Assembly: GCF_963676815.1 (NCBI RefSeq)
Contig: NZ_OY781365.1
Span: 4,064,501-4,128,500 of the forward strand
Direction: 5' to 3'
DNA length: 64,000 nt
DNA from: an uncultured Draconibacterium sp.
Lineage (GTDB): Bacteria; Bacteroidota; Bacteroidia; Bacteroidales; Prolixibacteraceae
Below the pieces are notes generated by a model. It worked only from the letters and a program-made list of their open reading frames with translations, was not told the DNA's origin and made no database searches. Shown here piece after piece: positions 14,565 through 25,100 of the stretch (the stretch's first letter is position 1; each line of letters begins with the position of its first letter). A program made the translations under genes and the position numbers.

Positions 14565-16704
14565 ATATCAGAAGAGGATTGATGCTTTAAGAACAAAAAA
14601 GCTCGCCCAAACTCAAGAAAAAATAAAAATTGAGGGTTTATTGGATGAAGACGATTATGGTAGAATAGTACCGCCCGAAAAAGTTTGGAAAAGCATACCC
14701 AATCACCCTGATGGATCATTTTATGGACTGGATGGCTGGACCAACAACTTCTGTGATTTGATGGAACATCATTCGGTATATGTTGATCCGAATGATGCTT
14801 TTGCCGGGCGCTGGATGTATTTTATGTCGCGGATGCGTGCCAATAAATGGAATCCGGATTACCCCTACGACCACCTACAGCCCAATATTGATAAATACAA
14901 TCTCATTTGCGGTATTGGCGACGACGCCCACTTTGCGCCTGATTATAAACTGGGCATAAGGTTAGGATGGCAGGGTTTACTCGATAAAATTGAGAAATAC
15001 CGAAAAATAAACACCTCAGAAGAACAGCAACAGTTTTACGATGCCCACGAGCGTGTCATAAAAAGCATTCAGGTTTGGATAAAAAACCACATCGAGGCTA
15101 TTCGTAAAATGATTCTAAACGAAACAAATCCGGAGCTGGCTGACAACCTGAAAGAAATGCTGGAGGTGAATGAAAATATTATTTCTGCAGCCCCAAAAAC
15201 TTTGCGGGAAGCATGTCAGTGGATTATTTGGTATCACCTGGCATCGCGCACCTATAACCGCGATGGCGCCGGCGGACAAATCGACACCTTGCTTCAGCCA
15301 TTCTATGAAAAAGATTTGGCAGCGGGACGAATCGATCACGGCAAAACCGTGTATTATCTTGCTTGTTTCCTGATTAACGATCCCATTTACTGGCAACTGG
15401 GTGGTCCGGATAAGGATGGTAATGAACAGGCTTCTGATATTTCGTACCTGATTTTGGAGGCTGGCGATAAGATCAACACCTCGTTAAACATCACGGTTCG
15501 TGTGCACGATGGGATGGATGAAGAACTGTTTAAACGCTCGGTGTATTATTTGATTAAAAACAAAAATGCCTGGCCAAGGTTCTCGGGTGATAAAGCACTG
15601 GTTGAGGGCTTTATGAAAAATGGGTTCGATGCAGCAACAGCACGTCAACGTATTGCCGTTGGTTGTAATTGGATGTCTCTTCCAGGGATGGAATATACCA
15701 TGAACGATTTGGTAAAAGTAAATATGGCCAAGGTTTTCGAGGTGGCTTATTTTGAAATGATGGCTGATAAAAGTTCAGAAAACTCAACTTCCAATTTATG
15801 GGAACGGTTTTCTGCACGCCTTGCAGTAGCCGTAAAAACTGCTGCAGATGGAGTTCGTCATCACCTTAAATATCAAAAATACAATGAGCCCGAGTTAATT
15901 TTAAATCTATTGAGCCACGGGCCACTGGAAAAAGGACGGGACGTGGTTGATGGCGGTGCACAATATTACAACCTTTCTATTGATGGTGCAGGTTTGGCTG
16001 TTGTTGCCGATTCGTTGGCCGCCTTGGAGCAACGAATTGAGAACGAACAGAAAATTAGTTGGGAAGAAATTCTTTACCACGTTGAATCGAATTTTGAAGA
16101 AGCCGAGGGCGAACGCATTCGTCTGTTAATGAAAAACAGCGAGCGTTACGCCCAGGGAAATTCATTGGCCGATAAATGGGCTGATAATATTAATGAGCTT
16201 TTTACCGGGTTGGTTCGAAAAGAATCTGACGAAAAAAAAGGGCATTTGTTTATTCCCGGTTTTTTCTCCTGGGCAAACACCGTTGGTTTCGGGAAAGCAG
16301 TTGGTGCCACGCCTAACGGAAGAAAAAGCCAAACTCCAATTTCGCATGGAGCAAATCCCAATCCGGGCTTTACTGCCGATGCTGCTTCGCTGGCTATGGC
16401 AAGTGCAATTGCTCGCATTCAACCGGGGTATGGCAATACCGCCCCCATGCAGTGGGAACTCGACCCCAGCCTGGCAAAAGAGGAACATGCTGAATTGATT
16501 GGGTCGATTATTAAAACGCATTTTAACATGGGCGGTACACTTATCAATGTAAATATCATGGATAAAGAAAAGGTACTTGAAGCACATAAAGATCCAACTA
16601 AATACTCAGAGCTGGTGGTTCGGATTACAGGATTTACAGCCTACTTTTCAATGCTTACTCCCGAGTTCAGACAACTGGTTGTTGACAGAATATTAGAAAG
16701 TTAA
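14542..16704 (+). CDS. Glycyl radical enzyme of unassigned function (PFL/diol dehydratase fold)
   Basis: A 720-residue enzyme, shorter than the usual 780-850. The glycyl loop is RITGFTAYF with Gly697, a variant of RVxGYxxxF. The active-site Cys is Cys375 in VGCNWMSLPGMEY, matching in position the GCVE...PG.. loop of other family members. However, the Glu two residues after Cys, used by diol and hydroxyproline dehydratases, is Trp here, and there is no second Cys as in pyruvate formate-lyase. It is therefore neither a canonical dehydratase nor PFL. The neighbours (cupin, RhaT-type transporter, GH92 mannosidase) point to an anaerobic reaction on a sugar or sugar acid. An intact activase sits just upstream. 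Confidence 0.9.
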   Translation: MEPLKKFRYQKRIDALRTKKLAQTQEKIKIEGLLDEDDYGRIVPPEKVWKSIPNHPDGSFYGLDGWTNNFCDLMEHHSVYVDPNDAFAGRWMYFMSRMRANKWNPDYPYDHLQPNIDKYNLICGIGDDAHFAPDYKLGIRLGWQGLLDKIEKYRKINTSEEQQQFYDAHERVIKSIQVWIKNHIEAIRKMILNETNPELADNLKEMLEVNENIISAAPKTLREACQWIIWYHLASRTYNRDGAGGQIDTLLQPFYEKDLAAGRIDHGKTVYYLACFLINDPIYWQLGGPDKDGNEQASDISYLILEAGDKINTSLNITVRVHDGMDEELFKRSVYYLIKNKNAWPRFSGDKALVEGFMKNGFDAATARQRIAVGCNWMSLPGMEYTMNDLVKVNMAKVFEVAYFEMMADKSSENSTSNLWERFSARLAVAVKTAADGVRHHLKYQKYNEPELILNLLSHGPLEKGRDVVDGGAQYYNLSIDGAGLAVVADSLAALEQRIENEQKISWEEILYHVESNFEEAEGERIRLLMKNSERYAQGNSLADKWADNINELFTGLVRKESDEKKGHLFIPGFFSWANTVGFGKAVGATPNGRKSQTPISHGANPNPGFTADAASLAMASAIARIQPGYGNTAPMQWELDPSLAKEEHAELIGSIIKTHFNMGGTLINVNIMDKEKVLEAHKDPTKYSELVVRITGFTAYFSMLTPEFRQLVVDRILES

Positions 16705-16708
16705 AAAA

Positions 16709-17143
16709 ATGACGATAATAGATACGTACAAACATAAAAACGAAGGCTACAATCCGTTTCTGATTACTCCAAAATGGCAAGTAGCGCAATTAAACCATGC
16801 GCCCGAAGAAGAGTTGGAAGTTATTGAACGATTGGATATTCATTATAAAACGGATGAGGTATTTTTTCTGATTGATGGACAGGCGGTTCTCATTGCTGCC
16901 AAAATTAATGACAATACGATTGATTACGATTTACAAATCATGCAACCGGGCATTACCTACAATATCAGAAAAAATGTGTGGCATAATATCGCTATGTATC
17001 CCGGATGTAAAGTACTGATTGTGGAAGATGCCAACACGCATTTGCCTTTACCCGATGGCGATTATGAGTTTCATTACCTCAGCGAAGAACAAAAACAGGA
17101 TTTACAAAATCAGGTCAATCAACTTTTAACCGATAACAAATAA
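16709..17143 (+). CDS. Cupin-domain protein
   Basis: A 144-residue small cupin. Motif 1 is visible as DIHYKTDEVFFLIDG (His, Glu and Gly spaced as expected) and motif 2 as MQPGITYNIRKNVWHNI with its His, so a metal site is likely. There is no signal peptide, so it is cytoplasmic. It is 4 bp after the glycyl radical enzyme and 1 bp before the transporter, inside one operon. It could isomerise or bind the sugar handled by the pathway; the sequence does not say which. Confidence 0.8.
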   Translation: MTIIDTYKHKNEGYNPFLITPKWQVAQLNHAPEEELEVIERLDIHYKTDEVFFLIDGQAVLIAAKINDNTIDYDLQIMQPGITYNIRKNVWHNIAMYPGCKVLIVEDANTHLPLPDGDYEFHYLSEEQKQDLQNQVNQLLTDNK

Positions 17144-17144
17144 C

Positions 17145-18149
17145 ATGGAAACCAATAATGCAGCCGGGATGCTGCTTGTAATAATTGCCGGTAGTTTTTC
17201 AGGCACTTTTGCTATTCCGTTTAAATTCAATACAAAATGGCAGTGGGAAAACAACTGGGCAGTTTGGAGTGTTTTTGCACTTTTAATCACACCCTGGATT
17301 GTTTCGCTGGTAACCGTACCAAAACTATTCGAGATTTATTCCGAGTCAATCGATAATGTTTTGCTGGTAGCTTTATTCGGAACCATTTGGGGTATTGGCG
17401 CCATTCTTTTTGGTCGCGGCATTCATTACCTCGGCGTTTCGCTAAGTTTACCAATAATGTTAGGGCTGATAAACTCGGTTGGAACCATAATGCCAATTGT
17501 TTATAAGAATCCGGCCGATTTGTTTACTCAGCAAGGCGTTCAAATACTATTGGGTGTTGCAATCCTTTTAGTCGGGATTGTAATCGTTTCAATTGCCGGA
17601 AGTAAAAATGATTCTGAAAATGAAGACGAAACAGGTAGAACGAAAAAAGCATTTACGATTGGTTTAATTGTTTGCATTTTGGCAGGAATATTTGGTCCTA
17701 TGGTAAACTTTGCCTTTGTGTTTGGGGAACCGATGCAGCTAAAAGCTATTGAGCTGGGCACATCAACAACCTTTGCCTCGAATACGGTTTGGAGCATTGC
17801 CCTTACTTGTGGATTTGTTACCAATTTCGGATATTGTATTTACCTGTTAAAGAAAAACGGTACAGATAAACAGTTTAACAATGCCGGTATAAAACACTGG
17901 ATTTTTGCTGCGTTATCCGGACTAATTTGGTATGGCAGCGTAATGTTTTACGGAGTGGGTAGCAATAAACTCGGCGAAATGGGAGCTTCGGTGGGCTGGG
18001 TGCTCATGCAAAGCCTGGCAATCATTGCCGGAAATGTTTCAGGCATATTGGCCGGTGAATGGAAAAATGCAAATCACAGAGCCATGCGATTAATGACTGC
18101 CGGAATGGTTGTTTTAGTACTAGGTGTTTTAATAATAGCATATGTATAA
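17145..18149 (+). CDS. RhaT-family sugar/proton symporter
   Basis: A 334-residue inner-membrane protein with about ten transmembrane helices, matching the L-rhamnose-proton symporter family (drug/metabolite transporter superfamily). Family-like stretches are GTFAIPFKFNTKWQWENNWAVWS near the start, FGRGIHYLGVSLSLPIMLGL in the first half and WGSVMFYGVG-like WYGSVMFYGVGSNKLGEMGAS in the second. Members occur with rhamnose and other 6-deoxy or neutral sugar operons. Here it probably imports the substrate for the glycyl radical enzyme pathway; the actual sugar is unknown. Confidence 0.88.
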   Translation: METNNAAGMLLVIIAGSFSGTFAIPFKFNTKWQWENNWAVWSVFALLITPWIVSLVTVPKLFEIYSESIDNVLLVALFGTIWGIGAILFGRGIHYLGVSLSLPIMLGLINSVGTIMPIVYKNPADLFTQQGVQILLGVAILLVGIVIVSIAGSKNDSENEDETGRTKKAFTIGLIVCILAGIFGPMVNFAFVFGEPMQLKAIELGTSTTFASNTVWSIALTCGFVTNFGYCIYLLKKNGTDKQFNNAGIKHWIFAALSGLIWYGSVMFYGVGSNKLGEMGASVGWVLMQSLAIIAGNVSGILAGEWKNANHRAMRLMTAGMVVLVLGVLIIAYV

Positions 18150-20796
18150 ATTTAAAATAAACAGAATGAGATCTTTCAACAAAAATAATCTTGTGTTAAT
18201 TGTTTTGATTTTTATAGGCATGGGTTGCGCATACAATTCAGCCACGAAAATCTCAACATTAAAATACGTAGATACACGTATTGGTACAGCGGCCAGTATC
18301 GCTGATATAACCGTTACCGAAGTAGAGGAACCCATGGGTTATGTTTCGCCAATTGTCGGTTACCCATCGGCGTTAACACACTGGACACCTCAAACAGCAA
18401 CATGGACTGAACGTATTCTAACAGTTCCAGTACCCTATTGGTACAATCAGGAAAAGATTCAAGGCTTTAGGGGAACACGTTATCCCAATGGAGCTGTTGT
18501 TAGTGACTGGGGGCCAATGTGTGTAATGCCAATGACTGGTAAAGTTATCACCAATCCTGAAGCACGTGCATCTAAATACAGTCACAATACCGAAATTGCA
18601 AAACCTCACTATTACTCGGTTCTACTGGAGGACTACAACATTAAAGCAGAATTAACCGCGGCAGCAAAAACCGGATTTTTTCAATTTACTTTCCCTGAGT
18701 CAGAAAATTCATCTATTCTATTTGATGGAGTATTCGTACCGGGTGAATACAAGGTGTTACCGGAGAGTCAGGAAATTGAAGGCACTTCAATTATCAGCGG
18801 AAACTTTAAGAACCACTTTGTGGCAAAGTTCGACAAACCATTTACGGGATACGCACTTGATTTAAGCAATGCAAAAATTATTGACAGCGGATTAATTCCT
18901 GACGATCTAAAGGGAGAATACTTCAACAATATTGAATTAAAGGGTAAACCGGCCGTTGTGGTTACTGAAACGCAACTTAATTACTCCTGGCCAGAATCAC
19001 CTTACGACGGTGTTGTTCCAGATGGTTTCTCAGCACGTTACACAGGTCAACTGGTTGCCCGCTACCCCGGAGAACATCGTCTGGAGCTAACCACTGACGA
19101 TGGATGCCGCTTATTTATCAAAAATGAACTGGTAATCGATTCCTGGGTACCTCGCGGCGCAACAACCGATACCTATAGTCTGAATCTGGAGAAAGGCGAA
19201 GTTTGTGATATCCGAATAGAGTATTTTGATGGGGGCGCATCTGCTTCTATCGAATTCAGGTGTTTGGAACCTGTGGAACTGGAGCACGAACTTGCCAATC
19301 AATTGGCTGTTGCGGGGGCTGAAGCAAATGCTGTTTCTGTATCCTTTAAAACAAAAGAGGGAGAAAAAGTAAAAGTAAAAATTGGGACTTCGCTAATTAA
19401 TATCGAACAAGCCCGCGCGAACATGAATGAAGAGTTTTCTGATTTCGACTTTGATAAGGCTGTTGCAAAAGGAGCCAAAGTTTGGGAGGATGAGTTGAAT
19501 ATGATTCAGGTAGAAGGAACCGAAGATGATAAAGCTATTTTCTATACAGCCTTAACCAAATGTTTTGTAAATCCGCGGAATTTAAATGAAGGTGGAAGGT
19601 ATTTTAGCCCATTCGATCTTCAGGTTCATAAAGGCGAAATGTACACTGACTTATCACTGTGGGATACCTTTCGTTCGCTACATCCTTTATGGGTGATTCT
19701 GAAGCCACAGGAAACAACAAATGTCATCAATGGAATGCTAAATGCATACCAGGAGGGAGGTTGGTTACCCAAGTGGCCAAATCCCTGGTATCGTAGTATA
19801 ATGATGGGTACGCATGCCGATGCAGTTATTGCTGATGCATACGTAAAAGGTATTAGAGGATTTGATACTGAAATAGCTTTTGAGGCAATGTTGAAAGATG
19901 CTACTCAAAAAGGAGATAGCCGTTTTTCTGGTCGAGTTGGAATAGAGCAGTTTAATGAACTTGGTTATGTGCCGGCTGATACCGTTTTTGGTGAACCTGT
20001 GGCAAGAACGTTAGAGTTTTCATACGACGATTATTGCATTGCTAAAATGGCAAAAGCTTTGGGAAAGGACGATTACTACGATGAGTTTTTGAAACGCTCG
20101 AAAAGATACATTAATGTATTGGATAAGGAAACCGGTTTAGTTCGTGGTAAAAAAGGAAACGGTGAATGGTTATCTCCTTATGACAAAAGCATAAGTGTTT
20201 GGGCGCAAGGAACCGACCATGATACAGAGGCATATTATAAGAATCACACTTTATTGGTACCACACGATGTGGCAGGACTAGCAGATTTTATGGGAGGAAA
20301 TGACAAGCTTGAAGACTATCTTGATGATTTTTTTGCTCGGGATTTATATTATGTCGGTGATGAGTTCTCGATGCATGCACCATACATGTATAACTCCATT
20401 GGGACACCGTGGAAAACACAGAAAGTAGTTCGCGAAATGTTAGCTAAATATTTCTTCAACGATGTTGGTGGTCTTCCAGGGAATGATGACTGTGGACAGG
20501 TTTCTTCATGGTATGTTTTTGGTGCCATGGGATTTTATCCGGCATGCCCTGGCGATCACATCTACCAATTGTGCAGTCCGGTAATGAATAAAGTGGTCAT
20601 TAACGTTGGAGAAGGAGAAACATTTACTGTGATTGCTAATAACAACTCAAAAGAAAACATGTACATTCAGTCGGCCACCCTAAATGGAAAACCATATAAC
20701 AAAAGCTGGCTGCATCATGATGATTTGATGAATGGCGGAAAGCTGGTTTTCGTGTTGGGCCCGACGCCCAATGAAGAATGGGGATTAGAAAAATAG
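18142..20796 (+). CDS. GH92 alpha-mannosidase with PA14 insert, lipoprotein
   Basis: An 884-residue exo-alpha-mannosidase of family GH92. A lipoprotein signal ends LIFIGMGC (Cys29). The start could also be the ATG at 18166, which gives a more typical 21-residue leader and removes the 8-base overlap with the transporter gene. A GH92 N-terminal beta-sandwich (about 40-250) is interrupted by a PA14 domain at about 255-380. The catalytic (alpha/alpha)6 domain follows, with GGWLPKWPNP, GTHADAVIADAYVKG and GGLPGNDDCGQVSSWYVF (Asp782, Asp783). It is the last gene of the glycyl radical enzyme operon, linking that pathway to mannose-containing glycans. Confidence 0.93.
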   Translation: MYKFKINRMRSFNKNNLVLIVLIFIGMGCAYNSATKISTLKYVDTRIGTAASIADITVTEVEEPMGYVSPIVGYPSALTHWTPQTATWTERILTVPVPYWYNQEKIQGFRGTRYPNGAVVSDWGPMCVMPMTGKVITNPEARASKYSHNTEIAKPHYYSVLLEDYNIKAELTAAAKTGFFQFTFPESENSSILFDGVFVPGEYKVLPESQEIEGTSIISGNFKNHFVAKFDKPFTGYALDLSNAKIIDSGLIPDDLKGEYFNNIELKGKPAVVVTETQLNYSWPESPYDGVVPDGFSARYTGQLVARYPGEHRLELTTDDGCRLFIKNELVIDSWVPRGATTDTYSLNLEKGEVCDIRIEYFDGGASASIEFRCLEPVELEHELANQLAVAGAEANAVSVSFKTKEGEKVKVKIGTSLINIEQARANMNEEFSDFDFDKAVAKGAKVWEDELNMIQVEGTEDDKAIFYTALTKCFVNPRNLNEGGRYFSPFDLQVHKGEMYTDLSLWDTFRSLHPLWVILKPQETTNVINGMLNAYQEGGWLPKWPNPWYRSIMMGTHADAVIADAYVKGIRGFDTEIAFEAMLKDATQKGDSRFSGRVGIEQFNELGYVPADTVFGEPVARTLEFSYDDYCIAKMAKALGKDDYYDEFLKRSKRYINVLDKETGLVRGKKGNGEWLSPYDKSISVWAQGTDHDTEAYYKNHTLLVPHDVAGLADFMGGNDKLEDYLDDFFARDLYYVGDEFSMHAPYMYNSIGTPWKTQKVVREMLAKYFFNDVGGLPGNDDCGQVSSWYVFGAMGFYPACPGDHIYQLCSPVMNKVVINVGEGETFTVIANNNSKENMYIQSATLNGKPYNKSWLHHDDLMNGGKLVFVLGPTPNEEWGLEK

Positions 20797-20924
20797 AAGT
20801 GCGTACAAGAGTAATTGGAGAATAACAAGTTTAACAACAATACTCATTTGATGGATTGTTCTAGGAGACAAATTTATAGCTAAGACGCAGCTAGGATTTT
20901 TTAAAATCAATAGTTATAAATTGA

Positions 20925-20957
20925 AAAGGATGAACATTCTGGGTTCATCCTTTTTTT
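20925..20957 (+). terminator. Strong rho-independent terminator after the GH92 gene
   Basis: AAAGGATGAAC (20925-20935) pairs perfectly with GTTCATCCTTT (20943-20953), loop of seven, followed by a T run to 20957. It closes the operon that starts at 13656. Confidence 0.9.
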
Positions 20958-20984
20958 AGACAGGAAATAACATTATTTTTTTTT

Positions 20985-21972
20985 AATATCCGCAATTACT
21001 CATAATTTGGATTAAATTATTATCTTTAAGCCAGTTAAAGAAAAGGCAATGAATATTTTTAGTTTCACAACACATTTTTCCAGCGAAGAGGCTTGTCGAG
21101 AGCACTTTAAGTCAGAGCGCGACAAAATTGGAGTTGTTTGTCACAAATGTGGACATACCAAGCATTATTGGATAAAAAGCAGATGGAGTTATGAATGCAA
21201 AAATTGCAGAAGCCGGACATCTCTAAGGAGTGGCACGATAATGCAAGGTTCCAACTTGTCATTTTTAATATGGTATAAAACGATTTTTCTTTTATCCGCC
21301 ACCAAAAAAGGTTTCTCTAGCAAAGAGATTCAGAAGCAACTGGGTATGAAAAGATATGAACCTGTTTGGGCTATGGTCCACAAGTTGCGTAAGGCAATGG
21401 GCAACCGGGATGCAAGATATTCCCTTGAAGGAATGATTGAAATGGATGAAGGATATTTTACTATCGAATCTTCCGAAATAGAAAAAGCCAATGGAGGTCG
21501 CGGCCGTGGAGCTGCAGGAAAATCCAACGTTGCAATTATGGCGGAATCGACACAGCTTGAGGATGTTGAGATAGGTAAAAAGTCAAGTCAGTGTAGATAT
21601 TTTAAAGCAAAAGTTTTAGACAGTCATGAAGCTGGTGAAATAAACGAAACTATCCAGGAGGCATTTGATGAGACTAGTATTGTGTTTACTGATGACAGCA
21701 CCTCATATGTTGACATATCGGATTACGTTGAATTACACATCTCTGAAAAATCCTCAGAAGAACTAACAAAAGAAACGCTTCGCTGGGTGCATATTACAAT
21801 CAGTAATGCAAAACGTAATTTTCTTGGTAATTACCACAAAATCAAAGGCAAATATCTGCAATTATACCTTAATGAATTTGTGTATAAGTTAAATCGCAGG
21901 TATTTTGGTGAAAAACTTTTTGACAGGCTTGTGATAGCAAGCATTACAGGGTTATGACAGAATGCGGATATT
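20985..21972. mobile_element. IS1595-family insertion sequence, about 988 bp
   Basis: The transposase gene 21049-21957 is bordered by terminal inverted repeats. The left end AATATCCGCAATTACTCATAA (20985-21005) matches the inverse of the right end (21952-21972) at 17 of 21 positions. The transposase stop codon lies within the right repeat. No clear 8-bp target duplication is visible; both flanks are T-rich, and the exact ends could extend a few bases further. It sits between the terminator of the GRE operon and the HTCS gene. Confidence 0.8.
21049..21957 (+). CDS. IS1595-family transposase (ISXO2-like domain)
   Basis: A 302-residue full-length transposase. A zinc-ribbon at the N-terminus (CHKCGHTKHYWIKSRWSYEC, then KNCRSRTSLRSGTIM) is followed by the ISXO2-like catalytic domain, with acidic residues in IEMDEGYF and VFTDDSTSYV and a final LNEFVYKLNRR. 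It is intact with terminal repeats present, so it may still be mobile. Confidence 0.93.
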   Translation: MNIFSFTTHFSSEEACREHFKSERDKIGVVCHKCGHTKHYWIKSRWSYECKNCRSRTSLRSGTIMQGSNLSFLIWYKTIFLLSATKKGFSSKEIQKQLGMKRYEPVWAMVHKLRKAMGNRDARYSLEGMIEMDEGYFTIESSEIEKANGGRGRGAAGKSNVAIMAESTQLEDVEIGKKSSQCRYFKAKVLDSHEAGEINETIQEAFDETSIVFTDDSTSYVDISDYVELHISEKSSEELTKETLRWVHITISNAKRNFLGNYHKIKGKYLQLYLNEFVYKLNRRYFGEKLFDRLVIASITGL

Positions 21973-22124
21973 CAATTTATTTTTTTATAATAATTCATAT
22001 CTCAGATATAAAATTCAATAATAGTAAAGATTCGTTTTTCTAAAGAACCTTAAAACAGTTGGCAAGGTGATACGAAATTTCCATTTATTTCACATTAACT
22101 TGTTTTTAAAAATAATTACTAGCT

Positions 22125-25100
22125 ATGAACCAAAAAGCTTATATACTTTTTCTATGGCTTATGTGCCTTGCTGGTAGGAACTTTGCACAACTTCAGCATT
22201 TTGATAAAATACCCACCGAAGATGGAGATGTTAATTTAAGTGTGCGCAAGGTTATTCAGGATAATAATGGAATTTTATGGCTGGCTACTTTTAGTGGATT
22301 GTACCGTTACCAAGGAGATGAGTTTATTATTGAACATCAATTTCGAGATAACGAGATAATCAATTCGGACATTAATACCATTTTACAAGACGAGCAGAAC
22401 AATATTTGGATTGGAACAAATGATGGGCTTGCTCGTTATAACCCCGAAAAAGAAGAACTTAAGGTATATAGGACCGAGGACAATGACATTGGCTCGATTA
22501 GTAGTAATAAAATCCGAAGTCTTGCATTAAGTAAAGATGGACATATTTGGGTGGGGACAAGTGATACCGGACTAAACTTTTATAACAAAGAAACGGATTC
22601 TTTTACTCCAATTGATTTTAAGGCGCAAACTGAACTACCACCGACCTACATAAAAACCATTTTAAGAACAAAAGATGGAAGAATTTGGTTGGGGACGCTA
22701 GGGCAGGGGCTCTATTGTTTTAATTACCAAAATTCAGAAGTTAGCTCGTTGCGTCATTATACGGTGGAAAAAGATTCTTCTAAAATTTCTCATAATTCTA
22801 TTTACGATATTTTTGAAGATGTTGATGGAACAATAGTAGTTGCAACAAGGCAAGGATTAAACTTGTTTAACCAACAAACAGAACAATTCGATGATTTTTC
22901 ATCGTCTAATTTTGTAGCCGGAGGCATGCGCAATTTCTTTCGAAGTATTAATCGCGATAGAAATGGAAAACTTTGGCTGGGAAGCTGGGGAGGCTTGATT
23001 TCGTGTAATACTTTTGATGAGTTAAAAACGGGTAATTTTGAACTGTCCCTGCATAATAGAAATATCGGTAATTCGATTTCTCACAATCAGGTTATGGATA
23101 TTTATGAAGATAAGTCCGGTGTTATTTGGGTTTCTACCGAAAATGGGCTAAATCGGTACGACCCATATTTAAATCAATTAAAACCTCTTTATGGTAGGGT
23201 AGTTCAACAATTAAGTGAACAAACAGCAACTAGTTTTTCCGAATATGTTAATGACCAAGTATTAATTCTTACGCTTTCTGATGGAGTGATACTTAATTCA
23301 ACAAATGCAATTACATCATTTGCTCAGGAAGAGAGTCCAGAGTTTGAAAATGAAAAATTTTATTCATTATTTGTTGACGAACAAAATAATGTTTGGGCTG
23401 GAAGCTATAGTGGACTGTTGGTGCGAAAAGATGCAATTACAGGCAAAATCAGGACTTTTAGGCATTCCAGTAATGACATCCCTATTTTTTCAATTTGCAG
23501 GGTTCAGCAAAATATGTTGGCGGTTGGCACCTATGGACAAGGGGTAAAATATTTTAATACACTTACTCAAAGGTTTGTTAGCAGTGTGGGGAGGTTTGAG
23601 AATATGCAGGTTAACGATATTCTTATTGATAAAAAGGAACGAATGTGGGTGGCAACTCAATTAGGAATATTTAGAAAAGAGACTGCAAGTTCTGATTTTG
23701 AATTTTACTTGCCAGATAATCCGGATTCTGTTTTAAAGCCCAATATAATGTTTGATATATGTGAATCTGAGTCGGGTGAAATATTAGTTGGGGGACGAAA
23801 TGGATTGTACATTTTTGATGAAAAGACGCAAACTTTTGATATTAAAAAATTTGAGAATCCGGTACGTTTATGGGTAACCAATTTGCAGTTCGACTCGGAG
23901 CAGAACTTATGGTTGAACCTGAATTTTAATAAAATTGCTAAATGGAATAGAAGCAATTGTAAGTTAATTACCTTTAATGTAAACAACGGTATTAGAAGTA
24001 GTTCGTATAATCGCCGGGGTTTTTTTATTGATAAAAACGACAGGATTTACATTAGTGGCTTGGACCAGATTTATGAGTTTGATGCAAAAAATTTATTACT
24101 GAACACATATTCACCCATACCTCGGTTTACCAAACTAACGATTAATAACTCCGATATTAAGGCAGGAGATGTATTGAATAACCAGAAGATTCTCGATAAA
24201 GGTATTGGGTTTTCAGATGTACTTGTTTTGGATAATCAAAATAAAGACTTTTCTCTAGCTTTTACATCCAGTTCGTATTTGAACACAAAAGCAAATCAGT
24301 TCCGGTATATCCTCCACGGTTACGACAAGGATTGGCGCATAAGTAATCAGCGTTCTGCTAATTATACAAACCTAAGTTCCGGGAAATACACATTTGAAGT
24401 TTATGCTGCCAATAACGATGGAGTTTGGAGCGCTGAGTCTGCCAAACTTCAAATTAAAATAAAACCCAAACCCCTGTTAAGCTTTGGGGCATTTTTTGTT
24501 TATACGCTTCTGTTGATTGTTCTGGGGTATTTTTCACGCCGCATTATTCTTGCGCGTATTCACTTACGCCGCGAGTTACTAATTGAAAAAGTAAAGCGTG
24601 ATAAAGAAGAAAAATTTAACAAGGAACGCTTACGATTTTATACCAATATTTCTCACGAGTTACGTACTCCGCTTACCTTGATAATGGGACCAACCAAAGA
24701 GTTGATTTCCGGCGATAAGCCTAATTCGACCAATTCAAAATTACACCAATTAATACTAAATAACTCACAACGCCTGCTTTCTCTGGTTAATCAATTGCTC
24801 GATTACCGTAAATCATTGCATCAGGGCATGAAATTGAAAGTAACACAAACCAACCTGGTTGAAGTTATTGAATCCAACATTGCTGCCTTTGCCTACATGG
24901 CAGATGAAAAGCACATAAAGGTTGATTTTAAGAGCTCGGAAGGAAAATTGAAAGGCTGGTACGACCTGGAAAAACTGGATATTATTCTTTTTAATATTTT
25001 ATCGAATGCCTTTAAGTATACACCCGAATATGGTTTTGTTTCGTTGGAATTGAATATCTTGGAAGCCAACAAAAATTTGCAAATACAACATGTTGAAATA

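Noticed and set aside
20977..21980. Target-site duplication of the IS1595 element
   Set aside because: Eight bases on the left are all T, while the right flank reads CAATTTAT; both are T-rich but not identical, so no duplication is claimed.
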